A stretch of DNA of 62,000 nucleotides from Cristatella mucedo. Lineage: Eukaryota; Bryozoa; Phylactolaemata; Cristatellidae. Shown in pieces: positions 11,651-23,000 of the stretch. The position numbers and the translations under genes were made by a program. How positions within the stretch are numbered: the stretch's first letter is position 1; each line of letters begins with the position of its first letter. The notes beneath the pieces were generated by a model. It searched no databases. It was not told the DNA's origin and was given only the letters and a program-made list of their open reading frames with translations. The stretch spans positions 1,672,501 to 1,734,500 of the forward strand of contig WPIO01000067.1 of NCBI GenBank assembly GCA_009760855.2, read 5' to 3'.

Positions 11651-12138
11651 CGTGCAGCCAGCCGCTTCTCAAGCTTCGAAGGAAAGGCGTCTCATTTCGG
11701 GGCGCGGTCGTTTCAATCGTCGTCGGCGAAACATGCAGGGCGCAAATGGACTCCGCCCCGAAGGCTCCGCCGTCGGCCGCAGCACAATGTCATGTGGCGA
11801 ACCGCAGCCGTCGGCGCTCGTGACTGCTTCAATGGCGTGCGTCGGGCCGCGGGCTGCCATTTCGGTTTATTGATAAACAGCCGGACGGCCTACTTTGGCT
11901 GACGCCGAAGACAATGGAGTATCGGCGAACCATTGTGATCACTCATTGACCGTCTGCGGTGCAGATTGCGGCAGAGCGAGTTTTTCGGCGACGCGGCACA
12001 CGACCGCCACGCGCCCCTGCGTCCGTCGGACGTGACCAGCGGCGCGTGCGTGCCTGAGGCTGCCTCAGGCGTCGGCGATTCCGCTGCGCAATCTGGCGGC
12101 GAGCGGAAGCTGAGCGGAAGCCGAGCTCTCTCAAATGA
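11651..12138. promoter_or_regulatory. GC-rich, CpG-rich upstream region of the mucin-like exons
   Basis: No ORF here looks coding. The block is GC-rich with many CpG and lies directly before the proposed start codon at 12139. A promoter or 5' UTR role is inferred from position only; I see no clear TATA box. Confidence 0.3.
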
Positions 12139-12198
12139 ATGGGCGCCGCGATCGTCGGCCTGGTGCTGCTCTCTGCCATCATCTCAGGCGGACTTCCG
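12139..12198 (+). CDS. Mucin-like gene, exon M1 (signal peptide)
   Basis: ATG at 12139 gives a 20-residue N-terminus: a short start, a hydrophobic core (IVGLVLLSAII) and small residues (SGGLP). This is the profile of a secretory signal peptide. The exon ends in phase 0 at CCG|GTGAGC. An upstream ATG at 12135 in another frame gives only an arginine-rich peptide and is less likely. Excision of intron 12199-12387 joins M1 to M2 in frame. If the intron is retained, translation runs into an Ala-Ser-Leu repeat and stops at 12385. Confidence 0.6.
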
Positions 12199-12303
12199 GT
12201 GAGCCTCGCGGCGAGTCTCGCGGCGAGCCTCGCGGCGAGCCTCGCGGCGAGCCTCGCGGCGAGCCTCGCGGCGAGCCTCGCGGCGAGCCTCGCGGCGAGC
12301 GGC
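12195..12303. repeat. 12-bp minisatellite across the donor of exon M1
   Basis: About nine units of GCGAGCCTCGCG are arrayed head to tail. The first unit contains the GTGAGC used as the M1 splice donor. In the M1 frame each unit reads Ser-Leu-Ala-Ala, but I treat it as intronic. Confidence 0.92.
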
Positions 12304-12387
12304 GGCCAGGCCCCTGCGACAGGCCGCCGGCGCTCCAGCCAGCGGCCTGTGGCTAGGCACTCAACACCAACTCTGGCCTCTCTATAG

Positions 12388-12460
12388 GGTGTCGCCTCGA
12401 TTGAGACGACGACGACGACGACGACGGCAACGACGACAGCCGCTGCCGCCGACACGCTCA
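12388..12460 (+). CDS. Mucin-like gene, exon M2
   Basis: The acceptor follows a pyrimidine-rich tract (GGCCTCTCTATAG|GG) and the donor is a strong GCTCA|GTAAGT. The 73-bp exon enters in phase 0 and leaves in phase 1. It encodes about 24 residues dominated by a Thr run and then Ala, matching the composition of exon M3. The intron that follows (12461-13605) contains a LINE-A tail and pyrimidine-rich sequence. Confidence 0.55.
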
Positions 12461-12860
12461 GTAAGTGACGTTCCCTCCACGTCCTCCTCGTCGTCCCAGC
12501 GATCGCTACAGCCGGCGGCGGCTACTTTCTCTGTCGGCTCGGCCCCACGCGGGCGCGTGCCAGTGAAAATCTTGCCTCTGTCAAGCGCTAACGGAGCTCG
12601 ATCGTGCGTCGCCCGAGTGTCGCCTCGGGGGACGCCGCGCGCTGAGGCGAGCGAGTGGTCCACGCGTCAGCTTCGCACTTGGAGAGCAAAGCGACCTCCT
12701 GCGGGCTCTCACCGGTCGGCAGTCAGAGGTCAGAGTGGCGTCCGTCAGAGCTGTCCGCGTCTTGAATCTGCACAAATCGTCGACCCATGTGCGTCCGATG
12801 ATGTGAAGCCGCGATAGTCAAAACAGCGTTTCTCCGACCATTCTTGTTGCTTATTGAGAG

Positions 12861-12977
12861 CGCTACCGCTAACCATTCGATCGCGTTTCCTTTGCAGCAA
12901 GTGTAAAGCGATTCGAAAGAGATTGAGTTCTCTGAAGGCGCCTTATCAAGTGTGTTATTAATATTATTATTACTATA
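12861..12977 (+). mobile_element. LINE-A/SINE 3' hairpin tail (plus), intronic
   Basis: The lead ACCATTCGATCGCGTTTCC...TTTGCAGCAAGTGTAAAGCG is followed by the hairpin and an (ATT)n tail. It lies within the M2-M3 intron. Confidence 0.8.
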
Positions 12978-13605
12978 TGAACCCATGTGGCTTGTCGGAA
13001 CTCATCGCGCCGAGGCCGCAAAAAAGCACCGAACCCGAACACTCGAGCCACTCGAAGCCACTTCTCTCTTTTAGTCAGACGGTCTCTGCACCGGCCTTTG
13101 TTCATGTCTTTTGTCGCTATTATGTCACCGCCTTTGTCTCTTTCAATATCTCATGTCTTCGTCTCTTTCTCTGCTTTTGCCGCGCCACTGGCCACTGGCT
13201 TCTGCTTCGGTCCGTCCCTGCCCTCGCCTACGTGTCTCTGTCTGCACTTCTCTACCTCCGTCTCTCTCATTCATTCCTGGTGCTCAGCTGTCCTTCGCTC
13301 GCTATTTACAGTGCCTAGCACACGCCAAATATCGCGTTTAGCGGTTGTCGTGCTGTCGAGAGCGCCCTCTGGGCACCAGAGTGCGTGTGTGTGGGGGGCG
13401 GGGGTGGGGAGCGAGACCGCTGCTAACGAACAGTCGCCACTCCTCGATCGTGGCGTCAGCTGCATGGCTACCATAGCAACGGTGTAAGTAGCTTTTTCGG
13501 GTAATTTTTTAGCGTTCGAACATACTGTCTGATCGTACTAGAGTTTCGCCACTCATTCGACTGGAGCGAATGAGTGTGCCGCGGTTATTTCGTCTTCGTT
13601 CGCAG

Positions 13606-16600
13606 CTGCGACCGCTGCTTACGCCGAGGATGGCTCGGCAGCATCGCCGCCAGACGGCGCTAAAGCGACGCTCCTGGAATCGAGCGTCGCAGCGGCAGAG
13701 CGCGGCTCGATCCCAGCGACGAGCGCAAGCGTCCCAGGCACACGGCACGTGGCCACCGCGCTCGTTCCGTCGCCGCCCTCCACCTATGCCACGTCATCCG
13801 ACTGGAGCGAAGTCCGCGACGGCTCGCGCGACAGCTTCTTCTTGACTGCCGCCGCTGCCGCCGCCGCAGCTGCCGCTGCGAGTCGAGGCGAAGGCGTTGC
13901 GACGTCGAGCGGTCTCACCGCTGCGGCTGCGGAGTCAGCGGCGGCGCTGTGGAACGCAGCTCCGACCGACGCATCGGCGCTGGCGCCGGCGCCCCCAGCT
14001 TCGCGCTCGTCGAGCCCGCCGCCGCCGGCCGCTGGCGGCGGCGACGGTGCCGGCGGCGGCGATGCTCAGACGGAAAGCCGACCGCCACCACCGTGGGTCG
14101 TGAGTGGCGCTGCCACGCCGGACGACCGTTTCCGCGGCGGCAGCCAGGTGGCGGCGGCGGCGGCCTCCGCTGAGGCGTCCTCCTCGGCTTCGAGCGAGAC
14201 TCCAACCGCCGGCGGAGTTATCCCACTTGGCGCGACGACAGCGGACGGCGGCGGCGCCGCCGCCGCGGACTCGCCGCTCGGTCTTTCCACCTCGCTCGTC
14301 CGTCCGGATGTGCGGGGCCCGACGACGAGCGCGGAGAGAACCGGCGCGATGGCGGCGACAGTAGCGACGTCGTCTTCTAATTTTGCCGGATTCGTGATGG
14401 ACGAGATCACGCTTGCGGCTCCGGGAAAGTCATTGGCAATTAAAGGTGACTCCAGGTCGAGCTCCGTCAATCCTTCGGCTAATACCGCAGCGGCTGAACT
14501 CGGAGAAACGTCCAGCGTCTCTTCCAGCGGTGCGTCGCCATCTCCGGCGGCATTTCTCGACGGAAGCGCCTACCCGGAGCGGACGACCGGCGGACCGGCG
14601 ACGTCTACCTCACGCATTTCGCTATTGCCTACCAGCGATAACGGGCCAAGTAGCGTCGACGCTTTCGCATCCGCCAGGAAAAGCAGCTTCTCTGCGCCGG
14701 ACGGGGCATCAACATCCGGTGAAACCAGCAGTGGCCAGCATCCGCTGGACGCGGCACAGCCGGGCAGCTCGCCGGCAGCTGACAGCACTGCGCCTTCGAA
14801 CTTGGGCGGCGACGCGACCGCGGCGGCAGCGCCGCGTAATAGCGACTCCAGCACAGCCGACGCTGCGACGGACGGCGGTAAATCGAGAGGCTCAGGTTCC
14901 GCATCCGGCAGCCACGCCGCGGTTTCAATCGGCGCGGCGGCGTCCCCGCAGGCCTTCCACGGCAGCGAGCTGACGACGCGTAGCACGGGTGCCCCGCAGC
15001 AGCTCGGCGACTATTGGATCGCCGCTGCAGGCGACGCCGTCGTCGGGCCGAGCGCGCCACCGTCACAGCAGGCGACCTACGCGACCGGAAGCATCAACGC
15101 GACCGTTGCATCTGTGGGCGAGGGCACCTCGCCGGCAACCGTCGGCGGCGTCGCGAGCGAACTTGGCGGCCGCGGCGCCTACTCGAGTGCGGAGAGCCCG
15201 TCGCCCCTCTCGCAGGGCGCCGCATTGACGGCGGGCGAGCTTAGCGACGCCGCGGCCGCTAGCTCGAGCGCAACCGCGCCGCCACCTCCCAGCGACGTCA
15301 CCGAAACGACCGTCGTCGTTCATCCGGCAACAGCAGACGGCGGTGAGCTGACCGCACGGACGACGAGGACCGGCCAGTTCGGGCTGCCTTTCAGCGCTTC
15401 GACCGCCGCCGCCGCTGGGAGCGTCGCGACGGCGGCGGTCGACCCGAACGCCAGCAGCAGTCGGTCGATCGCGGCTGGCGCCAGCACATCGCCGATGGCA
15501 GGCGGCACAGCAGCCTGCGCCGACTATTCGAACGCCTCCGCTACCGTTGCGTCACTTCCGATGCGCGAGACAGCCGCGGCGGCGTTGACTTTCCCGTCGT
15601 CAACGACGACGCCGCCGTCGCCCGACTCGCGCGACACCGCAGCGAGCGACGTCCAGAGCGGCGGCGGCGGCGGCGGCGGCAGCAGCGGCGGCGGCGGCAC
15701 GACTGCCGCTTCGCTGTCGGCCTTCAGGCCGACGAGCGACGCCATCGTAGGGACCGACCCGAGGCCGATGACAACCGAGGCCGCCGAAGCAGCACCAAAT
15801 AGGATCGGCGCCAGCGAAACGATCGCTTCTGCCTCGTCGACGCAGTCATTTCAGAGAGATGCTACTGCGGCCGCCGGTGCAACAGCGACCCAGTTCGACG
15901 CTCTTCAAACCACTAAAGTTTCGTCGTCGCAAAATGTGCCACCATTAGTATCAATCTACGGCGGAATCGAGGCTCTTCAAACCACTCGAATTGAGGAGAG
16001 CTCGACTGTATCCATTCTCAATCCGACGGCTCGATCGCCCAACGGCGTCGCGTCGTCCGCCGCCACCGCCGCCGCCGCCGAGCAGTCTCAGCAAGAGAGC
16101 GCGAGTAGCCGAGGAGGAGTCGGTCTCGATGCGGTCTCGGCATCATCGCCGCTCTTGACGCCGCTCTTGCCGATAGCGTCTACTGAGCCCGTAGCGGAGC
16201 AGACGACGGATGGAGCGGGCTACTCGCTCGGCTCTAGCGGCGAGACTGCTCGGGTGGAGCGTCTAGCGGAGCCCAGCGTGACGTCGTCGCCGGCCGCGAT
16301 CGTAAGCAGCGCTTCGCCGTCAGCGGTAGCAGCTGTTAACCTGACTGACGAGGCGCGCACTAGTGTGCAGGCAATGGCCGCTGGCCATGACACGACGAAG
16401 AGCAATCTGCCGACTGCCAGTGAAATGGCGACGGACAAACCGGCTCCCACCTCAGCGATGGCGGCGGCTGACGTCACCAACCTAAGCAGCGGTTCGTCGC
16501 AGACTTCAACGGGAGTCGCCGGAACTACGAGGTTCGATTGGCCTACCGCTCTCAATGCCGCAGCAGCGGCTTCAGCTACAACTCCGAACACCGATCACGT

Positions 16601-16740
16601 GACGACGACGGCAGAAGCACTGCTGTCGAGCCGGGAGCCGACGCCGGGCCCAACAGCTCTTCATACTTCGACGGTCCCGTCAGGCGCCTTTTCCTCCTCA
16701 GGCGCGACGCCGTCTGCGGCTCCGGGCAGCACTAGCGGCG
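13606..16740 (+). CDS. Mucin-like gene, giant exon M3 (Ala/Ser/Thr-rich)
   Basis: This 3135-bp open frame of about 1045 residues is almost entirely Ala, Ser, Thr, Gly and Pro, with few aromatic residues and almost no Cys. It resembles a heavily O-glycosylated mucin or stalk domain. A Gly run lies near 15660-15700, and a short duplicated phrase (ALQTT) occurs at about 15901 and 15973. The acceptor is TTCGTTCGCAG at 13605 (phase 1, agreeing with M2); an alternative phase-0 acceptor lies at 13541. The frame stays open to 17048, but after the strong donor GGCG|GTGAGT at 16741 the composition turns Arg/Cys-rich, so I end the exon at 16740 in phase 1. No family can be named from composition alone. 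Confidence 0.7.
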
Positions 16741-16874
16741 GTGAGTTTAGGTCGCAGCCTTGCGCTTTTGCGGGCAGTGCGTGCTATCGTAGCTCGCCTC
16801 AACCTCGGCCGGCATTATCCGCCGGCTCAACGCGGCTTGACGTAAGCCTCGAGTTCGCCCGCTTTCGTCTGCAG

Positions 16875-17069
16875 CCTCGCCGTACGATGCGACGAACGGA
16901 AGCATGTGGCTCGCCGCCGCCGCCTCTTCCGAGGCAGCGGCAGCGGCGGCGACACCAACTGTCGTACCAACTGTCGGCGGCGTTGCCACGAGCGAAGAAC
17001 AGCAGCGTCGAGGCGACGTCACAGCCGCCGCCGAAGTGGCGATTATAAAGATCGGAGCGCCGGTCGCAG
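16875..17069 (+). CDS. Mucin-like gene, exon M4
   Basis: The acceptor CTTTCGTCTGCAG ends at 16874. The 195-bp exon enters in phase 1, exactly as M3 leaves, and again reads Ala/Thr/Ser-rich (runs of Ala, then VPTVGG), which supports the splice. Its end turns less biased (VAIIKIGAPVA), as if entering a folded domain. The proposed donor is CGCAG|GTGGGA at 17070, phase 1. The next exon is not identified; candidates are discussed in the findings. Confidence 0.6.
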
Positions 17070-17291
17070 GTGGGAGCAGAGAGCGACATAATGGCTCGAG
17101 ACCGCGGCGTTAAAGTTCCGCCTAAAGTCCTGACCGAAACTTCCGGTGATCGCCGATATTCAATAGCGAAGAGACAATTTCTAGGGCTGCTGGTCGCTAA
17201 TCCCGCTTTGTCCGCGTATTGTGCCTACTACCGGTCACGTGCGCGTGCTCTGGAGCCTTTCATTCATAGGAGCGCAGCTGGATTAAGGTGA

Positions 17292-17455
17292 GCCGCGATG
17301 GCACACTAGGTAAGGCATTCACAACCTCGGTCCCGAGGTAGTGGGTTTGATTCTTGCGGTGGGCGATTCTTTATCGCCACTGCAAGCGGTGGTGATAGCC
17401 GTAAAGGCTCATCTGTCGCTATACAAAAAGAGGCTGTTTAATCAGCCAGGATTTC
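17292..17455 (+). mobile_element. tRNA-derived SINE, family 2
   Basis: GCGATGGCACACTAGGTAAGG head, B-box-like GGGTTTGATTCTTGC, body GGTGGTGATAGCCGTAAAGG and TTTAATCAGCCA end. Confidence 0.85.
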
Positions 17456-19088
17456 TTTTTTAAGCTAACCCCTGGGGGGTGGCTGGGTTCGACGGTCCCC
17501 CCTGTGGGTGGATCTCAGCGGACGCCGTACAGCGGATAGGCGCCTAGCTATGTCGCTAGCGTGCGTAGGCTTTCGCTAAGCGTCGACGTTGGATTTCTAA
17601 GAAGCCCGAGCTGTCGATGTCCTCGACAGACTAATCAATCGTCTTTGAGCGTTCAGCACCGTCAACGAAATCCATAGTCAACGTCAACGAAGAAAGTAAG
17701 TTGCGTAGATGTAGCAGTGGCTTAATAAGTATACGGGTAGAATCGCAAAATATGCTCTGCTGGCGATGTCCTACTCGTGCGATGTAGTGTATCAGCCCCT
17801 GCTGCTGCCGATATTAAAGAAGAGGCGAGGTCTTCACAGCACGCGCGAGAATTTACTCGCAAAATGCAGATGAATACAGATTTTCTTTTGGGTCCGAGAA
17901 TCGTCCGCGACGCCATCTTCACTGGCCTAATGGCCGCTAGAGGAAACTAGAGAACAACTATGCTCGGGGTCTCGGTGCTTCGTTTTATATCTTAGCGAGT
18001 TATTACTAGGTATAATTTTAAGTATTTTACTCCAGACAAATCGCACGCTTGGAGTTGCTTGCCTTCCCATCTTGCTCACGGGACTTGTGTTGCACCTCTG
18101 CAGAAGCGCCTTCCCTCCGGGAGTTCGTTTTCTGCTAGATACTGCCGACTTAACGAATAGCATTCTTAAATCCGAACGCACTGTGATGATACGCGGTATG
18201 TGCCCGCCTGCGATGCATGCTGTGGAATGCAGCGACGGCGTAGGAATGCTGGTACAGAAAGACTGAATGTCAGGCGCGCATGCACTTTTGAAATGGTAGG
18301 GCCCGCGATACACGGCTTGCATGCTCATCAGTTTATAGAGCAACTGTGCTGATGATATATATGTAGCCGAGATTCAGAGGTCAGAGGCTATTTCCCGCCA
18401 AGCCCCGCCACACTCAGGTCACGTCGCCGCCCGCCATGCCGCTGAGCTAGGGTAAGACGAGCGGCAGTCAGGTTAAACTTCTTTATAATATCGCATGCGC
18501 CAACAATAACAGGGGAAATTAACAAGTATACAGAGAGGATACTACACAAAGTAAATGATAGGGGCGCGAGATGACGCGGCAAGCTCGAACAAACATGTCA
18601 GTTGCCGAGTCGGCTTCCGGTGTCCCGCCATATACCAACTCCGTTCCGAACGTACAAGCGTACGCCATCAAAGATCCGGCTCGCTGAGTAACTGCTTAGA
18701 TAGTCAGAGTAGACACCTACCGCAATCAAGAACTTTCGTCGAAAAACGCCAGCTCACGGGGACATTAACACGCTACAAGGGGAACGCTGAAGATACAAGC
18801 CACAACAACGAGCGTGCTGTCCAGCTCCGCTCGGGCCTTGAGCACTCCTTGCCTTTCGTGCGTGGCTACATCGCCGGAGCACGCCTGCACCCATCCAGAT
18901 GCAAACTCGTCCAGACCGGGAGCGTCCAACACCACGACTTAGTCAGCCAACTTCTGTTACCCAAAAGCCCCGGTGACTTATCGTCGCCATACATCCGGCC
19001 ATGCCCACAGGTCAGACGCCCAGCCAGCGACCCCCATCACACACCACAGCCGTCCTGTCCCAGCCAAACGAACCCAGCCCGGGTACAC

Positions 19089-19090
19089 AA

Positions 19091-19154
<64 letters not shown>

Positions 19155-19163
19155 GCACGCACG

Positions 19164-19208
<45 letters not shown>

Positions 19209-19211
19209 GTG

Positions 19212-19243
<32 letters not shown>
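19089..19243. repeat. (AC)n then (AT)n compound microsatellite
   Basis: About 90 bp of AC dinucleotide with ACGC patches passes into about 65 bp of AT with GTATGT patches. Confidence 0.96.
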
Positions 19244-19365
19244 AGTCATTAGTTGCATACTCAGTTCGTATCGGGCTTCGTATCGCATCATTTGGCAAGA
19301 CAGTAGCGCTATCTCTCAATCTCGAAAACTAGTGCACGCTTGACTAATGCCCTTAAATAATTAAA

Positions 19366-19532
19366 TCCTAACTGATTAAACAGCCTCTTTTTGTATAGCG
19401 ACAGAAGAGCCTTTACGGCTGTCACCACCGCTTGCAGTGGCGATAAAGGATCGCCCACCACAGGAATCGAACCCACGACCTCGGGATTGAGGTCGTGAAA
19501 GCAACCACCTTACCTGGTGTGCCATCACGGCT
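19366..19532 (-). mobile_element. tRNA-derived SINE, family 2 (minus)
   Basis: On the minus strand: GTGATGGCACACCAGGTAAGG head, B box GGTTCGATTCC, body GGTGGTGACAGCC and the AATCAGT end. Well preserved. Confidence 0.87.
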
Positions 19533-19756
19533 TCCCTTGTTAACAATCTGCTACACCTAGCATCCGCTCCGAGAATGCCTCAAATCGCAACGAGGAAGAC
19601 GTCGTACGTCGTGTTTGTTGTAGTACGCGAGACCTTGACTGAAATCCTTGACAAAAACCAGCTTATTCGAATTCACCCCCCTGCTCAAGTTTCAGCATCC
19701 CCGAGTCGGCAATAGGCTGGCAAGCTTACAACATTCCAGCCATGCCGCTTACAACA

Positions 19757-19824
19757 AAATAATAATAATGACTATTATGCATTTATGTAGCACTCTCAGA
19801 GAACTGAATCTCTTTCTAGCCACT
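19757..19824 (-). mobile_element. LINE-A/SINE 3' hairpin tail (minus)
   Basis: ATT-rich tail at the left and the AGAAAGAGATTCAG arm at the right on the minus strand. Confidence 0.7.
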
Positions 19825-20080
19825 GTACGGATGCTGTATTGAAAGCATTACCGAATGACTGGTGGTAACATCTGCAAGCAGCAGGCATAGTCAAAGAAAG
19901 TACATGCGCACAAAGAACGAATCGCAAAGACCCACCAAATGCTATAATAAGCACTAAGAGTAGTTGCCAGATATACCGGTATGTTGCGCTGCAGTAATTT
20001 TAGCAATCAATGACGTACAGATTTAAAACATTATATTTGCATTTGACCACAAGCGTGTCAATTCCAACCGCGTTACGCTT

Positions 20081-20210
20081 GTTGATATTGGGCATACTAC
20101 CGTTAACCATTTGATCGTGCTCCGTTTGCAATAAATCTAAAGTGCCTAAAAAAAGATTACATTATCTGAGGGCGCTGTTCAAATGTATTAACACTATTAT
20201 ATTACCATTA
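20081..20210 (+). mobile_element. LINE-A/SINE 3' end (plus)
   Basis: The lead TACCGTTAACCATTTGATCG matches the lead at 22458, followed by a decayed hairpin and a TATT-rich tail. Confidence 0.68.
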
Positions 20211-20258
20211 AAATACGTCACGGTGACTAATTAATCGCCCAGAGGACAAACAATTGAA

Positions 20259-20301
<43 letters not shown>

Positions 20302-20313
20302 AGTGTGTGTGTG
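20259..20313. repeat. (AT)n/(GT)n microsatellite
   Basis: AT dinucleotides pass into GT dinucleotides. Confidence 0.93.
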
Positions 20314-21295
20314 TAGACGTGATGACGCGAGGCCACGATGCGAGGCCCCGGCGCGAGGCAGTTCGCTTGAGATAAGACTTTCATGCGGCCGGAAGCGGCA
20401 GCTCTCGGTCGTCGGCAGCAGCCATTTTGCTCCGAGGAGAATACAGTCGCAAAATTCTGAACTCCGCACTGCGAATTGCTTCGATTGTTCGAAATCAGTG
20501 AACACCCCGACAGCCTGCTGCTAGCCTACACGTTCGTGTCGTGCCGGTCGTAATTTCTGTTGGATTTTTATAGCGACTACCGGCAAGCCGGTCAACTTCA
20601 GCGTGGTGGCTACGCGAAGTATAGAAAATTCCAGGTAAATCGTCTTCCTACCGTGGTTTCCGCGAGCCAATTTAATTGGTGACGAAGCCGCTCTTATAAC
20701 AATAAGCGTGTGCCCACTCAACTCATTGCCCTTGGTATGCACTAGCAATTTCTGTCTCTGGCTAAACGGTTTCGAGTCATTGCCGAGGAGGTTAGTGTTT
20801 CTTTGCGGGCAGCACTTTCCCTCTGTAAGAGCGCAATAAGTAGCCTGCGCTTCTGCCAACCCGACCGAGCTGCAGACGCACCGTCAGTTGCTCCTCCCGC
20901 GTCTCGTAGAAGCTTTCGCTAAGCGTGTGGCGTGCGGCGAGGTTCTCCCTGTCTCGCCGGAACTGTCGCCGACGCTAACGGGCGCAGCTAGCTGTTCTGA
21001 GTAAAAACTGTCCGTACGTAATTCGTTTGCATAGCGCTCTAAGAGAACTTTTGTCTCCATTCGCGCGCTTCGCGTATACCGCAGGGTTCAAGCGCACGAC
21101 GTCAGTCACCAAATTCACTCACTTCGACGCTGGTTTGAGGCGAGCAGCGTCTTCAACCGCTGGGCCAAAGCGGCGCGGCGAGCAGAGTCGCGCTTAGCAG
21201 CGCCGCTAATTGACCTCGGAGAGTTCCGCTGCTTCCGCTGCTTCGTCAGGTCGCTCGCTCGCTTCCAAAGTCAGGAGCTGCCGGGAACGCTCGAT

Positions 21296-21370
21296 TGATA
21301 ATAATAATAAGAATAATTCACTTGATAAAGCGCCCTCAGAGAACTCAATCTCTCTCTAGGCGCTTTACAT
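21296..21370 (-). mobile_element. LINE-A/SINE 3' hairpin tail (minus)
   Basis: Minus-strand copy with an intact GCGCCTAGAGAGAGATTGAG hairpin and an (ATT)n tail. Confidence 0.8.
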
Positions 21371-21422
21371 TGACGCGTAACGGCACGCCCTGACTCGACG
21401 GCATTTAAAGGGCAGCTATAAA

Positions 21423-21452
21423 ACCTCCTCCTCCTCCTCCTCCTCCTCCTCT
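21423..21452. repeat. (CTC)n microsatellite
   Basis: A run of CTC trinucleotides; the Arg-rich minus ORF over it is an artefact. Confidence 0.9.
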
Positions 21453-22310
21453 CACAGTGTACCTCCTCTTCCTCCCTGCGAATTGTCCTTTCGGGTTTTG
21501 AGTCCTTACGTCGCCGCACGTGCGCGTGCTTTCGCTAACTAGTCGACTGGCTTCCTTTCCGGAATAAGCAAAGTGCCCAGAAAGAAACTAGAGTCTCGCG
21601 GGACGCCATAAAGGCGTCGCGATTTTATTATTTCTACGTTTATTACGTTAGCGAGCGTGGTGGCTCCCGCGGTACTATACCAGCTCAATCATGAAACGCC
21701 CATTGCTGAGCATGGTAGCTGCCTTAAGGGGGGGATAAGCCCCTCTTAACACGCTGGACCGACCGGTCGTTGACCTCAACATCTTTAGTTGACCACACAT
21801 AGGAAATCATTTTGTTTATGCAATAGCTAACCAAAATTAAAGAAATTAACATAAATTGAGCTTTGTTTTGAGATAACACCTGCTTTCGAGACCAAAGCGT
21901 CTTCTTAATATAGCTTGCGTATTACCACAGGCCAGTGGCACTTATTCGTGAGCCCCCTAAGCACGACGGCCGCTGGCTAGCCGAACCCCGTTTGGGTACT
22001 TCGCTCTGAGCCATTTCGGCCAAAATGGAGCTTGTCGTCAGAGCATCAGGGGTCGGGCACAATGTTTGGTTGGCGGAACAGAAGCCAGTGGTTACCTATC
22101 GTTTTTGGAAACAGCTTGGGCTGTGGATGGCGAGCCGGGCCCCATGTGGCAAGCTTGGTAAATTGCTCGTACGCCAAATTCCTTTTAGCGTGGTCCGAAT
22201 CTGCGTTAAAATGATCTTTAGGAAGCCAGTGTAGCATTTTAAATTCCTTTTTGTCGCGGCTTTCACGCACTCCTGATCTTGTCAGCTGTCATTCGGTCAT
22301 AGACTCGATT

Positions 22311-22437
22311 CGGTCCTAGACTCGATCATTGCACTCGATCCAACACTACACTTGATCCTACACTACACTCGACCCTGCACTACTCGATCCTACACTACAC
22401 TCGATCCTACACTACACTCGATCCTACACTTCGGACG
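22311..22437. repeat. Tandem repeat, about 19-20 bp, ACTCGATCCTACACTAC
   Basis: About six or seven imperfect units of CTCGATCCTACACTACA. The units at the right end are most alike. No coding sense. Confidence 0.88.
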
Positions 22438-22441
22438 CAAT

Positions 22442-22567
22442 GTTGACACTGGGCATGCTACCTTTAACCATTCGATCGTGCTTCATTTGCAGCCAATGTT
22501 AAGTGAATAGAAAGAAATTCAGTTCTCTGATGGCATTATACAAATCTATTATTGTTATTATTATTAT
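22442..22567 (+). mobile_element. LINE-A/SINE 3' end (plus)
   Basis: Lead, diverged hairpin (GAATAGAAAGAAATTCAG) and (ATT)n tail, directly after the 20-bp tandem repeat. Confidence 0.72.
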
Positions 22568-23000
22568 GTGCATGCTTTTTATTTTTCTGGCGGTCTCTCG
22601 CTGAGCCTTCCTTAGTTTTTCTCTCATGGTCGTTCTCTGTCTGTCTCTAACTCTCACTATGCACCTGCATATACAGGTGTATATATGTATGTGCACTGGC
22701 TTTCTCTCGTTTCTGTGTTGCTCGTGCTTGTATCTATCATGGCGTCTCGATGTCTCTCAAGCCCGAATAAGGCTTCAGAAGAACACCGATATGCTTCCAG
22801 AGATTAGGTCGTTCTTAAATGTGCATTCAAAAAAGGTTTCTCAAGTCCATGCTGAAGTTGCCGTGTGTAAACGCATAAATCTATTTCCTATAAGGCCATG
22901 TGCAAATGTCTTATTAATATTGCTATTTCTTATTATCTGCATGCACACACTGCTCACCGTCCCCAAATCGCTTTTGGCTCAATTGGATTTTTTCCTGCAG

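Larger units (their letters stand above)
17070..23000. other. Intron or intergenic: link between mucin-like and PKD exons not resolved
   Basis: This stretch holds two family-2 SINEs, LINE-A hairpin tails, long (AC)n and (AT)n tracts, a short satellite at 22311 and otherwise unassigned sequence. I found no certain exon. A weak candidate is 22801-22864, which has a CTTCCAG acceptor, phase 1 in and phase 2 out. The plus ORF at 18555-19244 runs into the (AC)n tract and looks spurious. Confidence 0.5.

Noticed and set aside
13442-13541. Alternative first exon ending ATGGCTACCATAGCAACG before GTGTAA, joined to the acceptor at 13541
   Set aside because: The intron would be under 60 bp and the peptide lacks a signal sequence. 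M1-M2-M3 fits better.
13749-17048. The full 1099-codon open frame as a single intact gene
   Set aside because: The frame is open upstream of 13749 (GTG, not ATG), and its last 100 codons switch to Arg/Cys-rich sequence after a strong GTGAGT donor. The Ala/Thr-rich reading continues in another frame from 16875.
18555-19244. 229-codon ORF as a gene
   Set aside because: It runs into the (AC)n and (AT)n tracts, lacks recognisable domains and has no clear splice sites.
7947-19532. tRNA genes at the B-box matches
   Set aside because: The heads lack a foldable acceptor stem and recur with the same long 3' body, so they are SINE heads.
22021-22270. ORFs on both strands around 22.1 kb as coding
   Set aside because: Overlapping antisense ORFs of similar length with no known family; more likely unassigned repeat sequence.
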